Shown: positions 8,956 through 18,081, counted from the stretch's first letter. The stretch is 64,000 nucleotides of DNA from an uncultured Eubacterium sp. (GCA_934320655.1 CAKRFN010000007.1:1-64000); one strand, 5' to 3'. Translations and numbers: made by a program. The notes: generated from the sequence alone by a model not told the origin.

Positions 8956-8997
8956 CCGTTCTATCTACAATGACACGGATTCTTGCAGCTGGTTTCA
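8956..8997 (-). promoter_or_regulatory. Possible ECF-type promoter of the DUF3298 gene
   Basis: On the minus strand TGAAACC (8991-8997) is followed after 13 bases by CGTGTC (8972-8977), inside a short imperfect palindrome. TGAAAC and CGT elements are typical of ECF sigma promoters, but the spacing is about two bases short of the usual one and no sigma factor gene is nearby. Confidence 0.35.
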
Positions 8998-9041
8998 TAA
9001 AATTTCATTTTTTTCTATTTTTATCCACAACTTTTTATATA

Positions 9042-9080
9042 CCGCCCCCAGCGGCTACGCCCGGCAGGGCTCACAGCCCT
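9042..9080 (-). terminator. Weak candidate terminator after the lipoprotein gene
   Basis: Two small GC-rich hairpins (AGGGC-5-GCCCT at 9066-9080, covering the stop codon, and CCGC/GCGG at 9042-9054) follow each other. The T content downstream on the minus strand is poor. Confidence 0.3.
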
Positions 9081-9715
9081 GTACTTCCAATATAATTGAT
9101 CGCATCTGCATATAACAGATCTGTTCCGATAAATTCCTTGTTTTCCGGCGCATAGATAAAGTCCGTCGCACGGTACAATGCAGTCCGCACATCCCGAAGC
9201 ACAATATGCAGCTTCTCCTGTGCATCAATCCATACATCTGCCTCCGGCACTCCGAGCTGAACCATCTCATCAAACAATACATAGGATTCCTCACCGGAAA
9301 CAGCCTGTATCATAAAATGCCCTCTGTCATCCAGCGCCAGCTCACCATCCGACAGCATATCCTCCTGAACCAAAACCTGAAGCTCCCATTCAGCTTCTTT
9401 ATATAGGAAAGAGCAGGATCGGTAGCAGGTCATGCCATCCAAAGCTGTCTCTGACAGACCGATTCTGATCTGTTCTTTTGAAGTGTCTTCTGTTTCTGTG
9501 GCTTCCTCTGGTTCCGTTGTTCCTGACGGCTGCGCTTTTTTCTCTGCTTCTGTTGCGTCTGACGGTTGCGCTTCTGCCTGATCTATACTGCTTTCTACTC
9601 TGCTTTCCTCCGGTTCTTTGGCATCATCTGTCTGCTGCTTCTGACAACCGGAAATAGCCATTGAAAAACCTGCCACTAATAAAATCATCGGTAACACATG
9701 CTTCTTCATACTCAT
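9071..9715 (-). CDS. Lipoprotein of unknown function
   Basis: A 214-residue predicted lipoprotein with signal peptide MKKHVLPMILLVAGFSMAI and lipobox ISGC (cysteine near residue 24). An acidic, low-complexity spacer rich in E, T, A, P and S follows (residues ~28-82), then a compact C-terminal domain of about 130 residues that I do not recognise. The start overlaps the stop of the GGDEF gene in an ATGA arrangement behind AAGGGGG, so the two are coupled. It may be a surface protein linked to the neighbouring signalling gene. Confidence 0.75.
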   Translation of the reverse strand: MSMKKHVLPMILLVAGFSMAISGCQKQQTDDAKEPEESRVESSIDQAEAQPSDATEAEKKAQPSGTTEPEEATETEDTSKEQIRIGLSETALDGMTCYRSCSFLYKEAEWELQVLVQEDMLSDGELALDDRGHFMIQAVSGEESYVLFDEMVQLGVPEADVWIDAQEKLHIVLRDVRTALYRATDFIYAPENKEFIGTDLLYADAINYIGSTGL

Positions 9716-10239
9716 TCCCCCCTTCGTTTCACACCGTTTTCACGGTAAAACTGTTCCTTCTTCTCATACATTCGCGCATCCGCAGCCTTAGACGCATCAG
9801 CCATACTGTCCCATCTTTGTTCAAAGCTGCAGACATATCCATAGGATATCGTCATGGAATCGATCAGTTCTCCCTTCCAGCCCTCCACACAATGGTCAAA
9901 TTCCCTGAGCAGAGCTTCCAATTGCTGTATCTGTCCGGTGAGTATCACAACAAACTCATCTCCGCCGATTCGGTATACCTTCCCACATTCATGGAAACAG
10001 CTTTTCATGCAATCTGCAGCAGCGCAGATCAGTTCGTCTCCCGCCGCATGTCCAAAAGAATCATTTGCACGCTTTAATCCATTCAGATCCATAGAAATAT
10101 ATACCCATTCCGACGCCGGATCGAGCTGTTTCATATCTGCTTCATAGGCACGCCTGTTCAGGCACCGGGTCAATTCATCCGTATTGGATGTATAGATCAG
10201 CTTTTCTTTTTCATATTTTTCTTTCATTATTTGAGACAA
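9712..10239 (-). CDS. GGDEF domain, probably the severed catalytic half of a diguanylate cyclase
   Basis: A 175-residue protein consisting of a short signalling helix and a GGDEF domain with intact active-site loop RIGGDEFVVIL (near residue 90) and the substrate block DLNGLKRANDSFGHAAGDEL. It could make cyclic di-GMP. The only start in good position is TTG at 10239, four bases after AAGGAG. The helix reads on from the preceding gene once one A is removed from the five-A tract at 10216-10220, so this is most likely the second half of a frameshifted gene. The membrane helix that would normally precede the GGDEF part is not found in either half. Confidence 0.75.
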   Translation of the reverse strand: MSQIMKEKYEKEKLIYTSNTDELTRCLNRRAYEADMKQLDPASEWVYISMDLNGLKRANDSFGHAAGDELICAAADCMKSCFHECGKVYRIGGDEFVVILTGQIQQLEALLREFDHCVEGWKGELIDSMTISYGYVCSFEQRWDSMADASKAADARMYEKKEQFYRENGVKRRGE

Positions 10240-10969
10240 ACATCTCCTTCTGATTGTCCGGATCGATCACAATCCCTATTTCATCCAGTGTTTTTCCTCT
10301 TTGCCTCCTATTGGTAGCTCCCTCGATCACCTTGCTTTGTGCATCTGCCACAAATATCTCCATACCCTCATATACAGGCATATCAGCCACTACCCTTGAC
10401 GTATTATTCTGTTTGATCTCTTTGAGCAGGCGCTTTGGCTCGATACCTACCTGTATCATTTTCGTCCCATCTTCATTCCAGGTGATCGCGTACATCATTT
10501 TTTTGCCTTCTGCAGTATTCGGAGTAATATCCTGACACATTGTCAGCTCCTTATCCGTAAGCATCGGTTTAAAATATTGCATCTGTTCTCCGGAATCAAA
10601 GGTGTAACCAAAATATTTTGGCAGGGAGCCGCTATAAATGCGGCCGCTCTCATCAAACAGATGGATTTCATCAATCGACATCTCATCCGCTATCTTTATC
10701 AATTCGGCGACATCATGTTCCACCTGAGGCTTCGCATCCACAATGTATGACACGAACTTGGCTCTAACGATATAATCGTCCTTTAGCGATTGGATGAGTT
10801 CTGATCTGTTCTCCTCATTTTTATTGAGCACAGTGACTACACGGTCAACAAGCACCTTGGAGGTACGGTATGCATTTTTATCATTCACATATTTTAAAAT
10901 ACAGGCTTCCAGCAGCAGTGCCACAACTATGATGAGGAAACCCCGGATAACAACTCTTTTCTTCTTCAT
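10211..10969 (-). pseudogene. Membrane sensor half of the frameshifted diguanylate cyclase
   Basis: About 252 residues: an N-terminal membrane helix (GFLIIVVALLLEACILKYV) and an extracytoplasmic sensor-like domain with Cache features (DEIHLFDESGRIYSG). It ends in a stop inside an A-rich tract, where a one-base change would restore fusion to the GGDEF domain. Neither ATG 10969 nor GTG 10975 has a visible ribosome site, and a TACAAT box lies only a few bases ahead, which supports decay. A sensor of this type normally ends in a second membrane helix. That helix is absent, so an internal deletion is also likely. Confidence 0.6.
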
Positions 10970-11012
10970 GTTCACATTGTACCATATACGACTCTATTCT
11001 CACAGCCCCATG

Positions 11013-11789
11013 TTACCGGTTTGCATAGTTTAACAGCAGCACAAGTATGAGCATATGCACCGGATAAAACGCATAACAGATATATTGGAAGGTCTTACTA
11101 TGATATCCCTGCCGTCCGCGGTAGAGCCAGATCGGAAGCAGTGCCAGAAGCGCCAGTCCCTGCTGACAGAATTCTATATCCATTCCGAACAGACGCACCG
11201 GATACATCAGTCCGCCCAGCATTTTCACATTTACCCAGTAGAGTGCCAGTATCTGTCCGAACAGACACCACCATTTCCGTCCTCTGAAAAAATAGAAAAT
11301 AAATACAGTCAATACACCGGCACCATAATAATCTACCATGCCTAGCGTTCCAAGCACACTTCCCAGTATCACAACGATCACACACACCGCCACATACGCC
11401 CAGGTTTTTTGTTTTTTGCGCACGGTTTCCATCAGATGAATGCCTGCCAGACCAAGCAAAAATGTCCAGATCACATTTTGATGAACCGGATAAAACCATG
11501 TTCCGCCATACATCAGATCAAACGGTATTTCTGACAGAAGCGCAAACACCAGCAATCGCTGTGCATACTTTTTAACGCTATGCGTATGAAAATATCCCTC
11601 TACCACCATAAATGCAAATATAGGGAACGCGATCCTTCCTACACAGGTCAACCAGTCCTGTGCCGGCAAAAGCGTTGCCCAGAGATGATCCATCAGCATA
11701 AACACCATGGCTATCACATGAAGCGCCGCTGTGCTGATGTCCAGACACTTTGATTTTTCTATAGATACATTCGTTTCATTCATTGACAT
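11013..11789 (-). CDS. TraX family membrane protein
   Basis: A polytopic membrane protein of 258 residues with about eight hydrophobic helices. It is recognisable as TraX-like from HVIAMVFMLMDHLWATLLP, WLTCVGRIAFPIFAFMVVEG and the SEIPFDLMY block. TraX proteins are related to membrane acyltransferases, and the founder acetylates F-pilin. In Firmicutes they are chromosomal and their substrate is unknown. I chose ATG 11789 because it sits seven bases after GGGGAG. No conjugation genes are nearby, so a surface-modification role is more plausible than pilus assembly. Confidence 0.85.
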   Translation of the reverse strand: MSMNETNVSIEKSKCLDISTAALHVIAMVFMLMDHLWATLLPAQDWLTCVGRIAFPIFAFMVVEGYFHTHSVKKYAQRLLVFALLSEIPFDLMYGGTWFYPVHQNVIWTFLLGLAGIHLMETVRKKQKTWAYVAVCVIVVILGSVLGTLGMVDYYGAGVLTVFIFYFFRGRKWWCLFGQILALYWVNVKMLGGLMYPVRLFGMDIEFCQQGLALLALLPIWLYRGRQGYHSKTFQYICYAFYPVHMLILVLLLNYANR

Positions 11790-11822
11790 ACAGTCACTCC
11801 CCTGCCCTATCAAATTATCAAT

Positions 11823-12617
11823 CTACCTGACCACGACCAGAACCACCGCATAACAGCCATTTGTTGCATACACATACACAACCGCACGACCCTTACCAAC
11901 AGCTTTTATACGACCGTTTTCATCTACTGTGGCAACCGAAATGTCAGAGGATTCGTAACGCAGTGTATTATGAAAGTTCTGTCTGAGTCCACTCCGGTCT
12001 ACGACCGGCCGGATCGTATATGAACCACCGGCAGTCATTGTCACATCCGGCGTTTTCACATCTACCTGCCGGATATATCCATATGTGCCACCGCTGGTCG
12101 GCGCATGTGCAGCCCTGGAGCGTACCAGATATGTCTTGCGTCCGTTTTTGATCTGATACGCACGCACGGCAAATTTATAATACGTGTTTTTCTTCAATCC
12201 GGTGCACATCCATGCCGTCAGCGTCGGTGCCCCCAGATCTGTAATCTGTGTGACCCTGTAGCGTTTTCCCTTTGCATTACAACGTGCCCCATATAACTCA
12301 TAGCCATCTGCATCCTTGACAACATTCCATGAAAGACGGATCTCATGCAGATCTGTCTTTGTCACCTGAAGCTGCAGCGTATGATAGTCCTTCTGTTCGC
12401 CATCCGCCAGTTCCGGCAGACCATACAGGTCATCATCCGAGAAATCCTGTGGTAACGTCTCATTATTTTTTCCCAGTTTCTCATAGGAATCCTGCTCTAC
12501 GGCTGTCGTTGTACGCGCCACTGCCGGCTCCGGCATCGCAGTCAATGCCAGCACAAATGCGAACAACAGCCAGCCACGTTTTATCATCTTATCTTTATCT
12601 ATCTTATCTCTATACAT
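11823..12617 (-). CDS. Secreted Fn3 / bacterial Ig-like protein
   Basis: 264 residues with a basic start and signal peptide (KRGWLLFAFVLALTAMPEPA). A fibronectin-III-like domain follows around residues 80-180 (IRLSWNVVKDADGYELYG, LKKNTYYKFAVRAYQIKNG), then a C-terminal Big2-like Ig domain (YESSDISVATVDENGRIKAV). Such proteins are typical extracellular adhesive or structural parts in gut Clostridia. There is no LPxTG or other anchor, so it is probably released or loosely attached. The start at 12617 follows GAGAGG, and the gene lies 16 bases after the STAS gene. Confidence 0.8.
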   Translation of the reverse strand: MYRDKIDKDKMIKRGWLLFAFVLALTAMPEPAVARTTTAVEQDSYEKLGKNNETLPQDFSDDDLYGLPELADGEQKDYHTLQLQVTKTDLHEIRLSWNVVKDADGYELYGARCNAKGKRYRVTQITDLGAPTLTAWMCTGLKKNTYYKFAVRAYQIKNGRKTYLVRSRAAHAPTSGGTYGYIRQVDVKTPDVTMTAGGSYTIRPVVDRSGLRQNFHNTLRYESSDISVATVDENGRIKAVGKGRAVVYVYATNGCYAVVLVVVR

Positions 12618-12633
12618 CTTATCCTCTCTCCCG

Positions 12634-12930
12634 TCAACGCATCGTAAACAAATCGGCAAAACCGGTTGCATCAAAGATATTCTGCACCTGTTCGGTCGTC
12701 TGTGACACCGTCATGATCCCCTGCAGATTCATCCGTCTCTGCGCTTCGAGCAGAACACGCAGCCCGGCTGAAGAGATGTATTCTAACCTGCGGATATCCA
12801 GATTCAATTCATGCAATCCGTAAAAAGATTGTGCCAGTTCTTCTGCAACCAGCCGCGATGCTGCCGTGTCAAGACGCCCCTCCAGCGTGACATCCAATAC
12901 ATCGCCGAAGCGTTCCTTGCGAATCACCAT
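12634..12930 (-). CDS. STAS domain anti-sigma factor antagonist
   Basis: A 98-residue single STAS domain of the SpoIIAA/RsbV type: FGDVLDVTLEGRLDTAA at the start and the phosphorylatable serine in YISSAGLRVLLEAQ. These proteins bind an RsbW-like kinase when unphosphorylated and so release its partner. A second STAS gene lies at 25.1 kb, and RsbW and RsbU relatives lie between. No sigma factor gene is visible. It follows the sensor kinase gene after 146 bases and leads into the secreted Fn3/Ig gene. Confidence 0.9.
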   Translation of the reverse strand: MVIRKERFGDVLDVTLEGRLDTAASRLVAEELAQSFYGLHELNLDIRRLEYISSAGLRVLLEAQRRMNLQGIMTVSQTTEQVQNIFDATGFADLFTMR

Positions 12931-13003
12931 ATCGTCTGCTCCTCTCTGCCTGTTCTATCTTTTTCAAAATGTATATCAATCGCCTGATTCTATACACTAT
13001 CAT

Positions 13004-13041
13004 ATAATAGTAACACGGACAAAAGATAGACAAAACCGTGT
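13004..13041 (-). promoter_or_regulatory. Candidate promoter with inverted repeat ahead of the STAS gene
   Basis: On the minus strand TTGTCT (13028-13033), an 18-base spacer and TATTAT (13004-13009). A six-base inverted repeat ACACGG/CCGTGT (13013-13041) brackets the -35 region and could be an operator or a small hairpin. Confidence 0.35.
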
Positions 13042-13076
13042 AAAATAAAAAAGAAGCCTTGATAATTTTTATAATT

Positions 13077-14378
13077 TCAAAGCTCCTCTCCGTGTTCAAA
13101 CGGAATCCGGATCAGGACAAGCGTGCCCTTTCCTTTTCCTGAACTGATGCTCACCGTCCCCCGGCACATACCCCACAGGCGCTTACGCACATTCTCGATA
13201 CCGATGCTCTCGTGATCCTGTTCCTGCCTCGTCAGATACGTTGTCACATCGAATCCGATTCCATCATCCGTGATCATGATCTCATGCGCCTGCTCCCCGG
13301 CTCTTGTGCGGATCGAAAGCGTGCCACCCTCATCGGCCTTCGCAAGCCCGTGGGCAACCGCATTTTCCACGAACGGCTCTAAGGTCATTGGCGGAAGCAT
13401 ATAACCATTATCTTCGATATCATATACAATATTCAGCTCGTCTCCCATCCGCAGCTTTTCCAATGAGAGATATCTCTGCACCAGATCCAGTTCGCGATCT
13501 AATGGAACAAGTGCCCTACTCGTAAGCGAATCCAGATTGCCGCGCAGATAACGTGAAAAATCATAGAGTGCTTTTTTGGCTGCAGCCGCATCCTTGTCAC
13601 ACAGATAGGTGATCGTGTTGAGTACATTGTACATAAAATGAGGCTTGATCTGCGAAAGCACCATCTGTATTTTCATGTCACTCAGCTCACGTTCCTTTTG
13701 AATGAGCTGCCTCGTCTGCCGTAAGGCATCCACGGTAAACAGACACATCAGAGATATCGTATTCGTTGTCTGCAGCAGCGAGATTCCATAGAAAAATAAC
13801 TGCCAGACCAGCGCAGCCACCGGCATGAGCAGGTAGACATATAATACGATCAGCTTATCCTTCTCAAAGCATCTGCGATGCCTTGTCAGCATCAGCACCT
13901 CCTGTATCATACCGATCAGTGCTAAAATATGTGACAGTAAAAACCAGTCACCGCGCGTATACATGTTTGCTCCATCAATCCGGTACAGCAGTGGGTAAAA
14001 CTGTGTAGCCAGCGTGAGCAGGATACCTGCTCCCGAAAGTCCGCATGCTATCCAAAGCTCGATCCAGTGCTCATGTTTCTTTTTGATATAAGAGCACAAA
14101 TAACCGGTCGATATGATGAGCAGCAGATAGTTCACGATGAACACCCCTGCATTGCTGATACGCACCAGATAATATCCTGCCTGCGTGTCACTGCCCCGGA
14201 AGATCCATGCGACTGCATCAGACAGCAGCTCCAATGCCTGTGCCAGAAACAGCCCTGTCAGCCACATCCGCCTGTTCTGGTTTGCGCCTGATGCAATATA
14301 ACCGATCGTTGCCGCCATGAGACAGAATAAAATTCCCCATACTTCAAATGCAACGTTTACCTGCCAATTCAAAAACAT
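13077..14378 (-). CDS. LytS/YesM-type membrane histidine kinase
   Basis: 433 residues. The N-terminal half has about seven membrane helices. A His_kinase domain follows with the phospho-acceptor motif SQIKPHFMYNVLNTITYL near residue 240, then a HATPase domain (PFVENAVAHGLAK, DDGIGFDV, GIENVRKRLWGM). The ATG at 14378 has GGAGG seven bases upstream. The longer frame lacks a ribosome site and is rejected. It is 74 bases after the response regulator gene, which is its evident partner. The signal is unknown, and the sensor has no extracellular domain, so it may sense a small or membrane-borne cue. Confidence 0.9.
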   Translation of the reverse strand: MFLNWQVNVAFEVWGILFCLMAATIGYIASGANQNRRMWLTGLFLAQALELLSDAVAWIFRGSDTQAGYYLVRISNAGVFIVNYLLLIISTGYLCSYIKKKHEHWIELWIACGLSGAGILLTLATQFYPLLYRIDGANMYTRGDWFLLSHILALIGMIQEVLMLTRHRRCFEKDKLIVLYVYLLMPVAALVWQLFFYGISLLQTTNTISLMCLFTVDALRQTRQLIQKERELSDMKIQMVLSQIKPHFMYNVLNTITYLCDKDAAAAKKALYDFSRYLRGNLDSLTSRALVPLDRELDLVQRYLSLEKLRMGDELNIVYDIEDNGYMLPPMTLEPFVENAVAHGLAKADEGGTLSIRTRAGEQAHEIMITDDGIGFDVTTYLTRQEQDHESIGIENVRKRLWGMCRGTVSISSGKGKGTLVLIRIPFEHGEEL

Positions 14379-14452
14379 CCGTATGCCTCCAGACTCACCT
14401 TTTCGATTCCGATACACAACTGATACGTTCGATGCTGTCCGCACCGCCTGTA

Positions 14453-15259
14453 TTACTCATGACCCTCCAGATTTTTGCGGAATTCGTATTCCAGACTGCC
14501 ATGCGTGATCTCCGCCCAGCTGTACTGTGTCATATACTCTCCACGGTACGCATTGATCGCATACGGCTTTCCCGCGATCCAGTCATAATAATCGCAGTCG
14601 ATCACATCCGTATTGATCCCGCAGCCGCCCCATTTGCTGACAAATACCTCTCCGCAGCCGGACTCCTCCAACACGTTCTGCAAGTCCTTGCGGATCTTCT
14701 GGATATACGACAAATGCGGCTCATCACTCTCCCACAGGACACTCATCAGCTCCTTGTTGCTACAGACAGCGCCCTCCCTGTCAATCAGATAGGCAAACAG
14801 CTCCTTTGTCTTGCTGTAGCGAAAAGACAGCGGTTCGCCGTCCACATACACTTCAAAATTGCCGAACGTGCGCGCCTGCAGCTTATTTCCGTTCTGTAGC
14901 TGAACCGGATGCCTGAGGTTCTCCAGCTCCTCCTCAATCTGCTCCGTAGACACAGGCTTGAGCAGATAACCGCTCGCATGGAGCGAAAACGCCTCTGTGC
15001 TGTACTCGCTGTACCCGGTTGTAAAAATAATATTCGTCTGCGGATACAGACGCTTGATCCGCTTTGCCAGCGTGATCCCGTCCATCTCACGCATCTCAAT
15101 ATCCAAAAATGCGATCTCACACGGCTGTTCCCTGACCGCTGCCAGCGCCTCCGACGGTTTGCGGAATGCAAGGATCTGTGCCTCCGGCAATACCTGCCCG
15201 AGCTGCTCCACGATCGCTGCCAGCGCCAGCTTTTCATCATCTACTGCTAATATCGTCAT
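14453..15259 (-). CDS. Response regulator with SARP-like winged-helix output
   Basis: 268 residues. The receiver domain (1-120) has conserved acidic pair DDE, phospho-acceptor D in AFLDIEMREMDG and K in YLLKPV. The output domain (~130-268) is not LytTR, which is the usual partner of LytS kinases. It reads ARTFGNFEVYVDGEPLSF, then RYSKTKELFAYLIDREG, then a BTAD-like tail (YDWIAGKPYAINAYRGEYM). That is the winged helix plus helical domain of SARP-type activators. It begins 18 bases after the AAA+ ATPase gene in the same direction, so it may control the injection system. Confidence 0.88.
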   Translation of the reverse strand: MTILAVDDEKLALAAIVEQLGQVLPEAQILAFRKPSEALAAVREQPCEIAFLDIEMREMDGITLAKRIKRLYPQTNIIFTTGYSEYSTEAFSLHASGYLLKPVSTEQIEEELENLRHPVQLQNGNKLQARTFGNFEVYVDGEPLSFRYSKTKELFAYLIDREGAVCSNKELMSVLWESDEPHLSYIQKIRKDLQNVLEESGCGEVFVSKWGGCGINTDVIDCDYYDWIAGKPYAINAYRGEYMTQYSWAEITHGSLEYEFRKNLEGHE

Positions 15260-15276
15260 CGTCTTTCTACTCTCTC

Positions 15277-17685
15277 TTACAGTCCGATCTGTGATGCATA
15301 CGGCTCAAAGTCCGCACGTGTAAATACCTTTCCGGTCTTTACAAACTCGTATTTGATCGCCTGTAAATAATGCTTCATATGTACCTCTTTGCCGTCTCCG
15401 TCTGCCGCAGCAAGGAACGCTGCGTTTAAGATGCAGTTCTTGATATTACCTCCGGCAAACTCGAATTTTTCTGCCAGGAAACGGATATCGACATCCTCGG
15501 CGAGCGGTGTCGTCTTCGGGATCGTGGTGCGCCAGAGCATCTCGCGCGTATCCGGATTCGGGAACTGGAATTCGACGATATATTTCATACGTCTAAAGAA
15601 CGCCGGATCGATATTGTGCTTGTAGTTGGTCGCCAGCACACACACGCCGTCGTATGCTTCCATCTCCTGTAACAGCAATGCCGTTTTATTATTATTCGAT
15701 GACTGGTTGGAACCGCCGTCATCGGATCGCTTTGCAAAGATCGTATCACACTCGTCGAAGAACAATACGACGTTACATTTCTTTGCCTCACGGAAAATCA
15801 TGGACAATGATTTTTCGGTCTCACCGACGTATTTATCTACGACCTTTGAGATATCCACGCGGTACAGCTCCAGATTCAGCTCATGTGCAAGTACCTGTGC
15901 CATCATGGATTTACCGGTACCGGGAGCACCGAACAACAGCACGGTCAGTCCGCGTCCATACGGGTATTTCTTCATATAGTTCCAGTCATCATAGACTTTA
16001 TTTTTAAAGTTCATCTGCTCGATCGCATGCGTGATCGTCTCGCGCTGATCCTCGTTCATGACGATATCCTCAAATCCGAACTTCGCCTCGACTCTCGTCG
16101 CCTTCTGGCTCAGCTCCGTGGACATCTGGTTATTACATCCGGTAAACAGTGCGGATCTCGGGATCAGGATCTCCTTATTCATCGTCGCAAGGCTTCTCGC
16201 AAACTTCAATGCATCCTTGATCTTTCCGGGGGTGAACAGGAATTTGATCGTCATTTCCTCCAGATCACAGTCCTCCCCGAGTGCATAATCCTTTGCATAA
16301 TAGTTCCAGCACGCCAGACGCTCCTCAAAGGTCGGTGTCTTTAACTCCAGCGTCGTGATCTCTTCCCTTGTGATCTCCTTGAAGTTCATCGACTCCTTGC
16401 TCAGCGCAAATACCATGATGCCCTTCGAGGTCAGCTTGGAAAATGCCAGATCCATATAGCCCTGGAATTTTTCTTTTTCTTCTTCGCGGTAGGTCAGCTC
16501 CTCGAGCACACAGCAGGCATTCGTCAGAATACACTCCCTCGTCACCGCCCACAGCGCCCGGTCCACAAACTGGTAATCATAGGAAAAGAGCTTTTTACAG
16601 TTGATCGCCACCGCACGCATATCGTTCTTGCGGCAGAAATGCTTGACGAAAAACTTCTTGCCGCTTCCCTCGTCTCCAAAATATGCGAAGATACGCACGC
16701 CCTCGTTGTAGGAGATCTCCATCGCCTCAAGCACGCCCGCATTTGCCATGATCGGGTCAAGCTCTTTATCGTCCGTCAGCATATGTAAAAACTGGATATA
16801 GCTCTCATCCACGCGCAGCGGATCCCGTCCGAACAGGAAGTCAATGATACGCTTATCCGGTGAAACAAACGTAGAAAACGGCATATTTTTCTGCATCTGC
16901 AAATCAAGCACCGGAAGGAGCTGCTCTAAGCAGACAGACATCTCACTGTAAGCACCCGTGATCGAAAATTCCTTGCCATAATAGAGCTTGGCTGCGGATT
17001 CGATCGTCGGCGCGGACATATTGCCGTTCTCGTTGATCACCTGATAGATACCAGCGTAGCTGGTCTGTGTCGACGACAAAATGCCGCAGACCAGACAGAA
17101 AATCGTAAACGGCTCATAGCCCAGCTTTTTACACACTTCGTAAAACGGCAGCGAAACACCCGCGGCTAACGTCACCTCCGCGCGTTCGCTCAGATGCTCG
17201 ATCTTCTCCCTTGTACTGAACTGTTTTGCCTTCTGGCGCATCATGTACTCGATGCGCTCCGCATCCATCTGTTGTTCTCCGTCCGGGCTGCCGGCTAACG
17301 CATCACCGAAATCACTGCCGCCAAACAGGTCATCGCCGTCCATGTCTCCAAAGAGATCATCCAGAAAATCATCATCCGCTCCGGCGGTTTCCTCCGCTTC
17401 GTCGATCTCGGTTCCCGTGAAATAATCCTCGCCCTTCTCGGACATTTTCAGATAGAACTTCGACACCTGCTCCTTACACAGATCATGTGCGATCTCGATA
17501 TCGGGATAGAGCACGTTTTTATATCCGCCCTGCTCATTGGCAAATACCGATTTCATTTCCTCGATATAGGTATCCATACTGTCATTGACGACCGCAAACA
17601 TACATGTCATATAATCGTTGTAGCTGTTGAAGGGCTTTTTGGCGATCATCGCCAAATCGATCTTCGTATTTTCACTTGCTTTCAT
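15277..17685 (-). CDS. CIS-associated AAA+ ATPase (Afp15/Pvc15-like)
   Basis: 802 cytoplasmic residues with two AAA+ modules. The second (from ~residue 560) is intact: Walker A FGAPGTGKSMMAQVLA, Walker B VVLFFDECDTIFAKR, and a FRRMKYIVEF arginine region. The first (near 340) has only a degenerate P-loop, GDEGSGKKFF, lacking the Ser/Thr after the lysine. An acidic insert rich in D, E and G lies around residues 100-150. Afp15/Pvc15-type ATPases are required for assembly or recycling of contractile injection particles. The ATG at 17685 is preferred because it follows GAGGGAG at eight bases. The gene is separated from the structural operon by the Rsb block. Confidence 0.85.
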   Translation of the reverse strand: MKASENTKIDLAMIAKKPFNSYNDYMTCMFAVVNDSMDTYIEEMKSVFANEQGGYKNVLYPDIEIAHDLCKEQVSKFYLKMSEKGEDYFTGTEIDEAEETAGADDDFLDDLFGDMDGDDLFGGSDFGDALAGSPDGEQQMDAERIEYMMRQKAKQFSTREKIEHLSERAEVTLAAGVSLPFYEVCKKLGYEPFTIFCLVCGILSSTQTSYAGIYQVINENGNMSAPTIESAAKLYYGKEFSITGAYSEMSVCLEQLLPVLDLQMQKNMPFSTFVSPDKRIIDFLFGRDPLRVDESYIQFLHMLTDDKELDPIMANAGVLEAMEISYNEGVRIFAYFGDEGSGKKFFVKHFCRKNDMRAVAINCKKLFSYDYQFVDRALWAVTRECILTNACCVLEELTYREEEKEKFQGYMDLAFSKLTSKGIMVFALSKESMNFKEITREEITTLELKTPTFEERLACWNYYAKDYALGEDCDLEEMTIKFLFTPGKIKDALKFARSLATMNKEILIPRSALFTGCNNQMSTELSQKATRVEAKFGFEDIVMNEDQRETITHAIEQMNFKNKVYDDWNYMKKYPYGRGLTVLLFGAPGTGKSMMAQVLAHELNLELYRVDISKVVDKYVGETEKSLSMIFREAKKCNVVLFFDECDTIFAKRSDDGGSNQSSNNNKTALLLQEMEAYDGVCVLATNYKHNIDPAFFRRMKYIVEFQFPNPDTREMLWRTTIPKTTPLAEDVDIRFLAEKFEFAGGNIKNCILNAAFLAAADGDGKEVHMKHYLQAIKYEFVKTGKVFTRADFEPYASQIGL

Positions 17686-17747
17686 AGTCATCACTCCCTC
17701 GCTCTTGTATTCAGTCACCCACGTTTACTTCTATCATGATTCAGAGT

Positions 17748-17978
17748 CTAGCGCTTATCTCCGGTGTGGAAAATCGCCTGACGGTCAAACACACTCGGTG
17801 CGACATGAAAGGAATCATCACCGATCCGGTCATAGGTATGGCTGCGCTCATTGATAAACGCAGATTTTGGTCTCTGCATATAAGTCATTGTCTCCTCGTC
17901 CTCATCCAGAGCGGCACGCGCCCGACGCTTGGCGATCAGGTCACGGTTTGCCTTATCCAGTCTCTCTGATAATCCCAT
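17748..17978 (-). CDS. Small charged protein preceding the AAA+ ATPase
   Basis: 76 residues, strongly basic at the start (LDKANRDLIAKRRARAALDED) and without membrane or signal segments. I do not recognise a family. The start codon has an excellent AGGAGG site seven bases upstream, and the gene leads directly into the AAA+ ATPase gene, so it is credible. It could be an adaptor or regulator of the ATPase. It faces a divergent gene at 18082 across a 103-base region that must hold both promoters. Confidence 0.65.
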   Translation of the reverse strand: MGLSERLDKANRDLIAKRRARAALDEDEETMTYMQRPKSAFINERSHTYDRIGDDSFHVAPSVFDRQAIFHTGDKR

Positions 17979-18081
17979 TCTCTGTTCCTCCTACACGATT
18001 TTTCTAAAATGAACCCTATTTTTTTTCAGTTCCATGTGTTATGATTACACCATCATTATCTAAGAAAGAAGGTTCTATACT

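Noticed and set aside
11013..11789. Part of a conjugative element because of TraX
   Set aside because: No relaxase, coupling protein or other transfer genes nearby. TraX-like genes are frequent on Firmicutes chromosomes.
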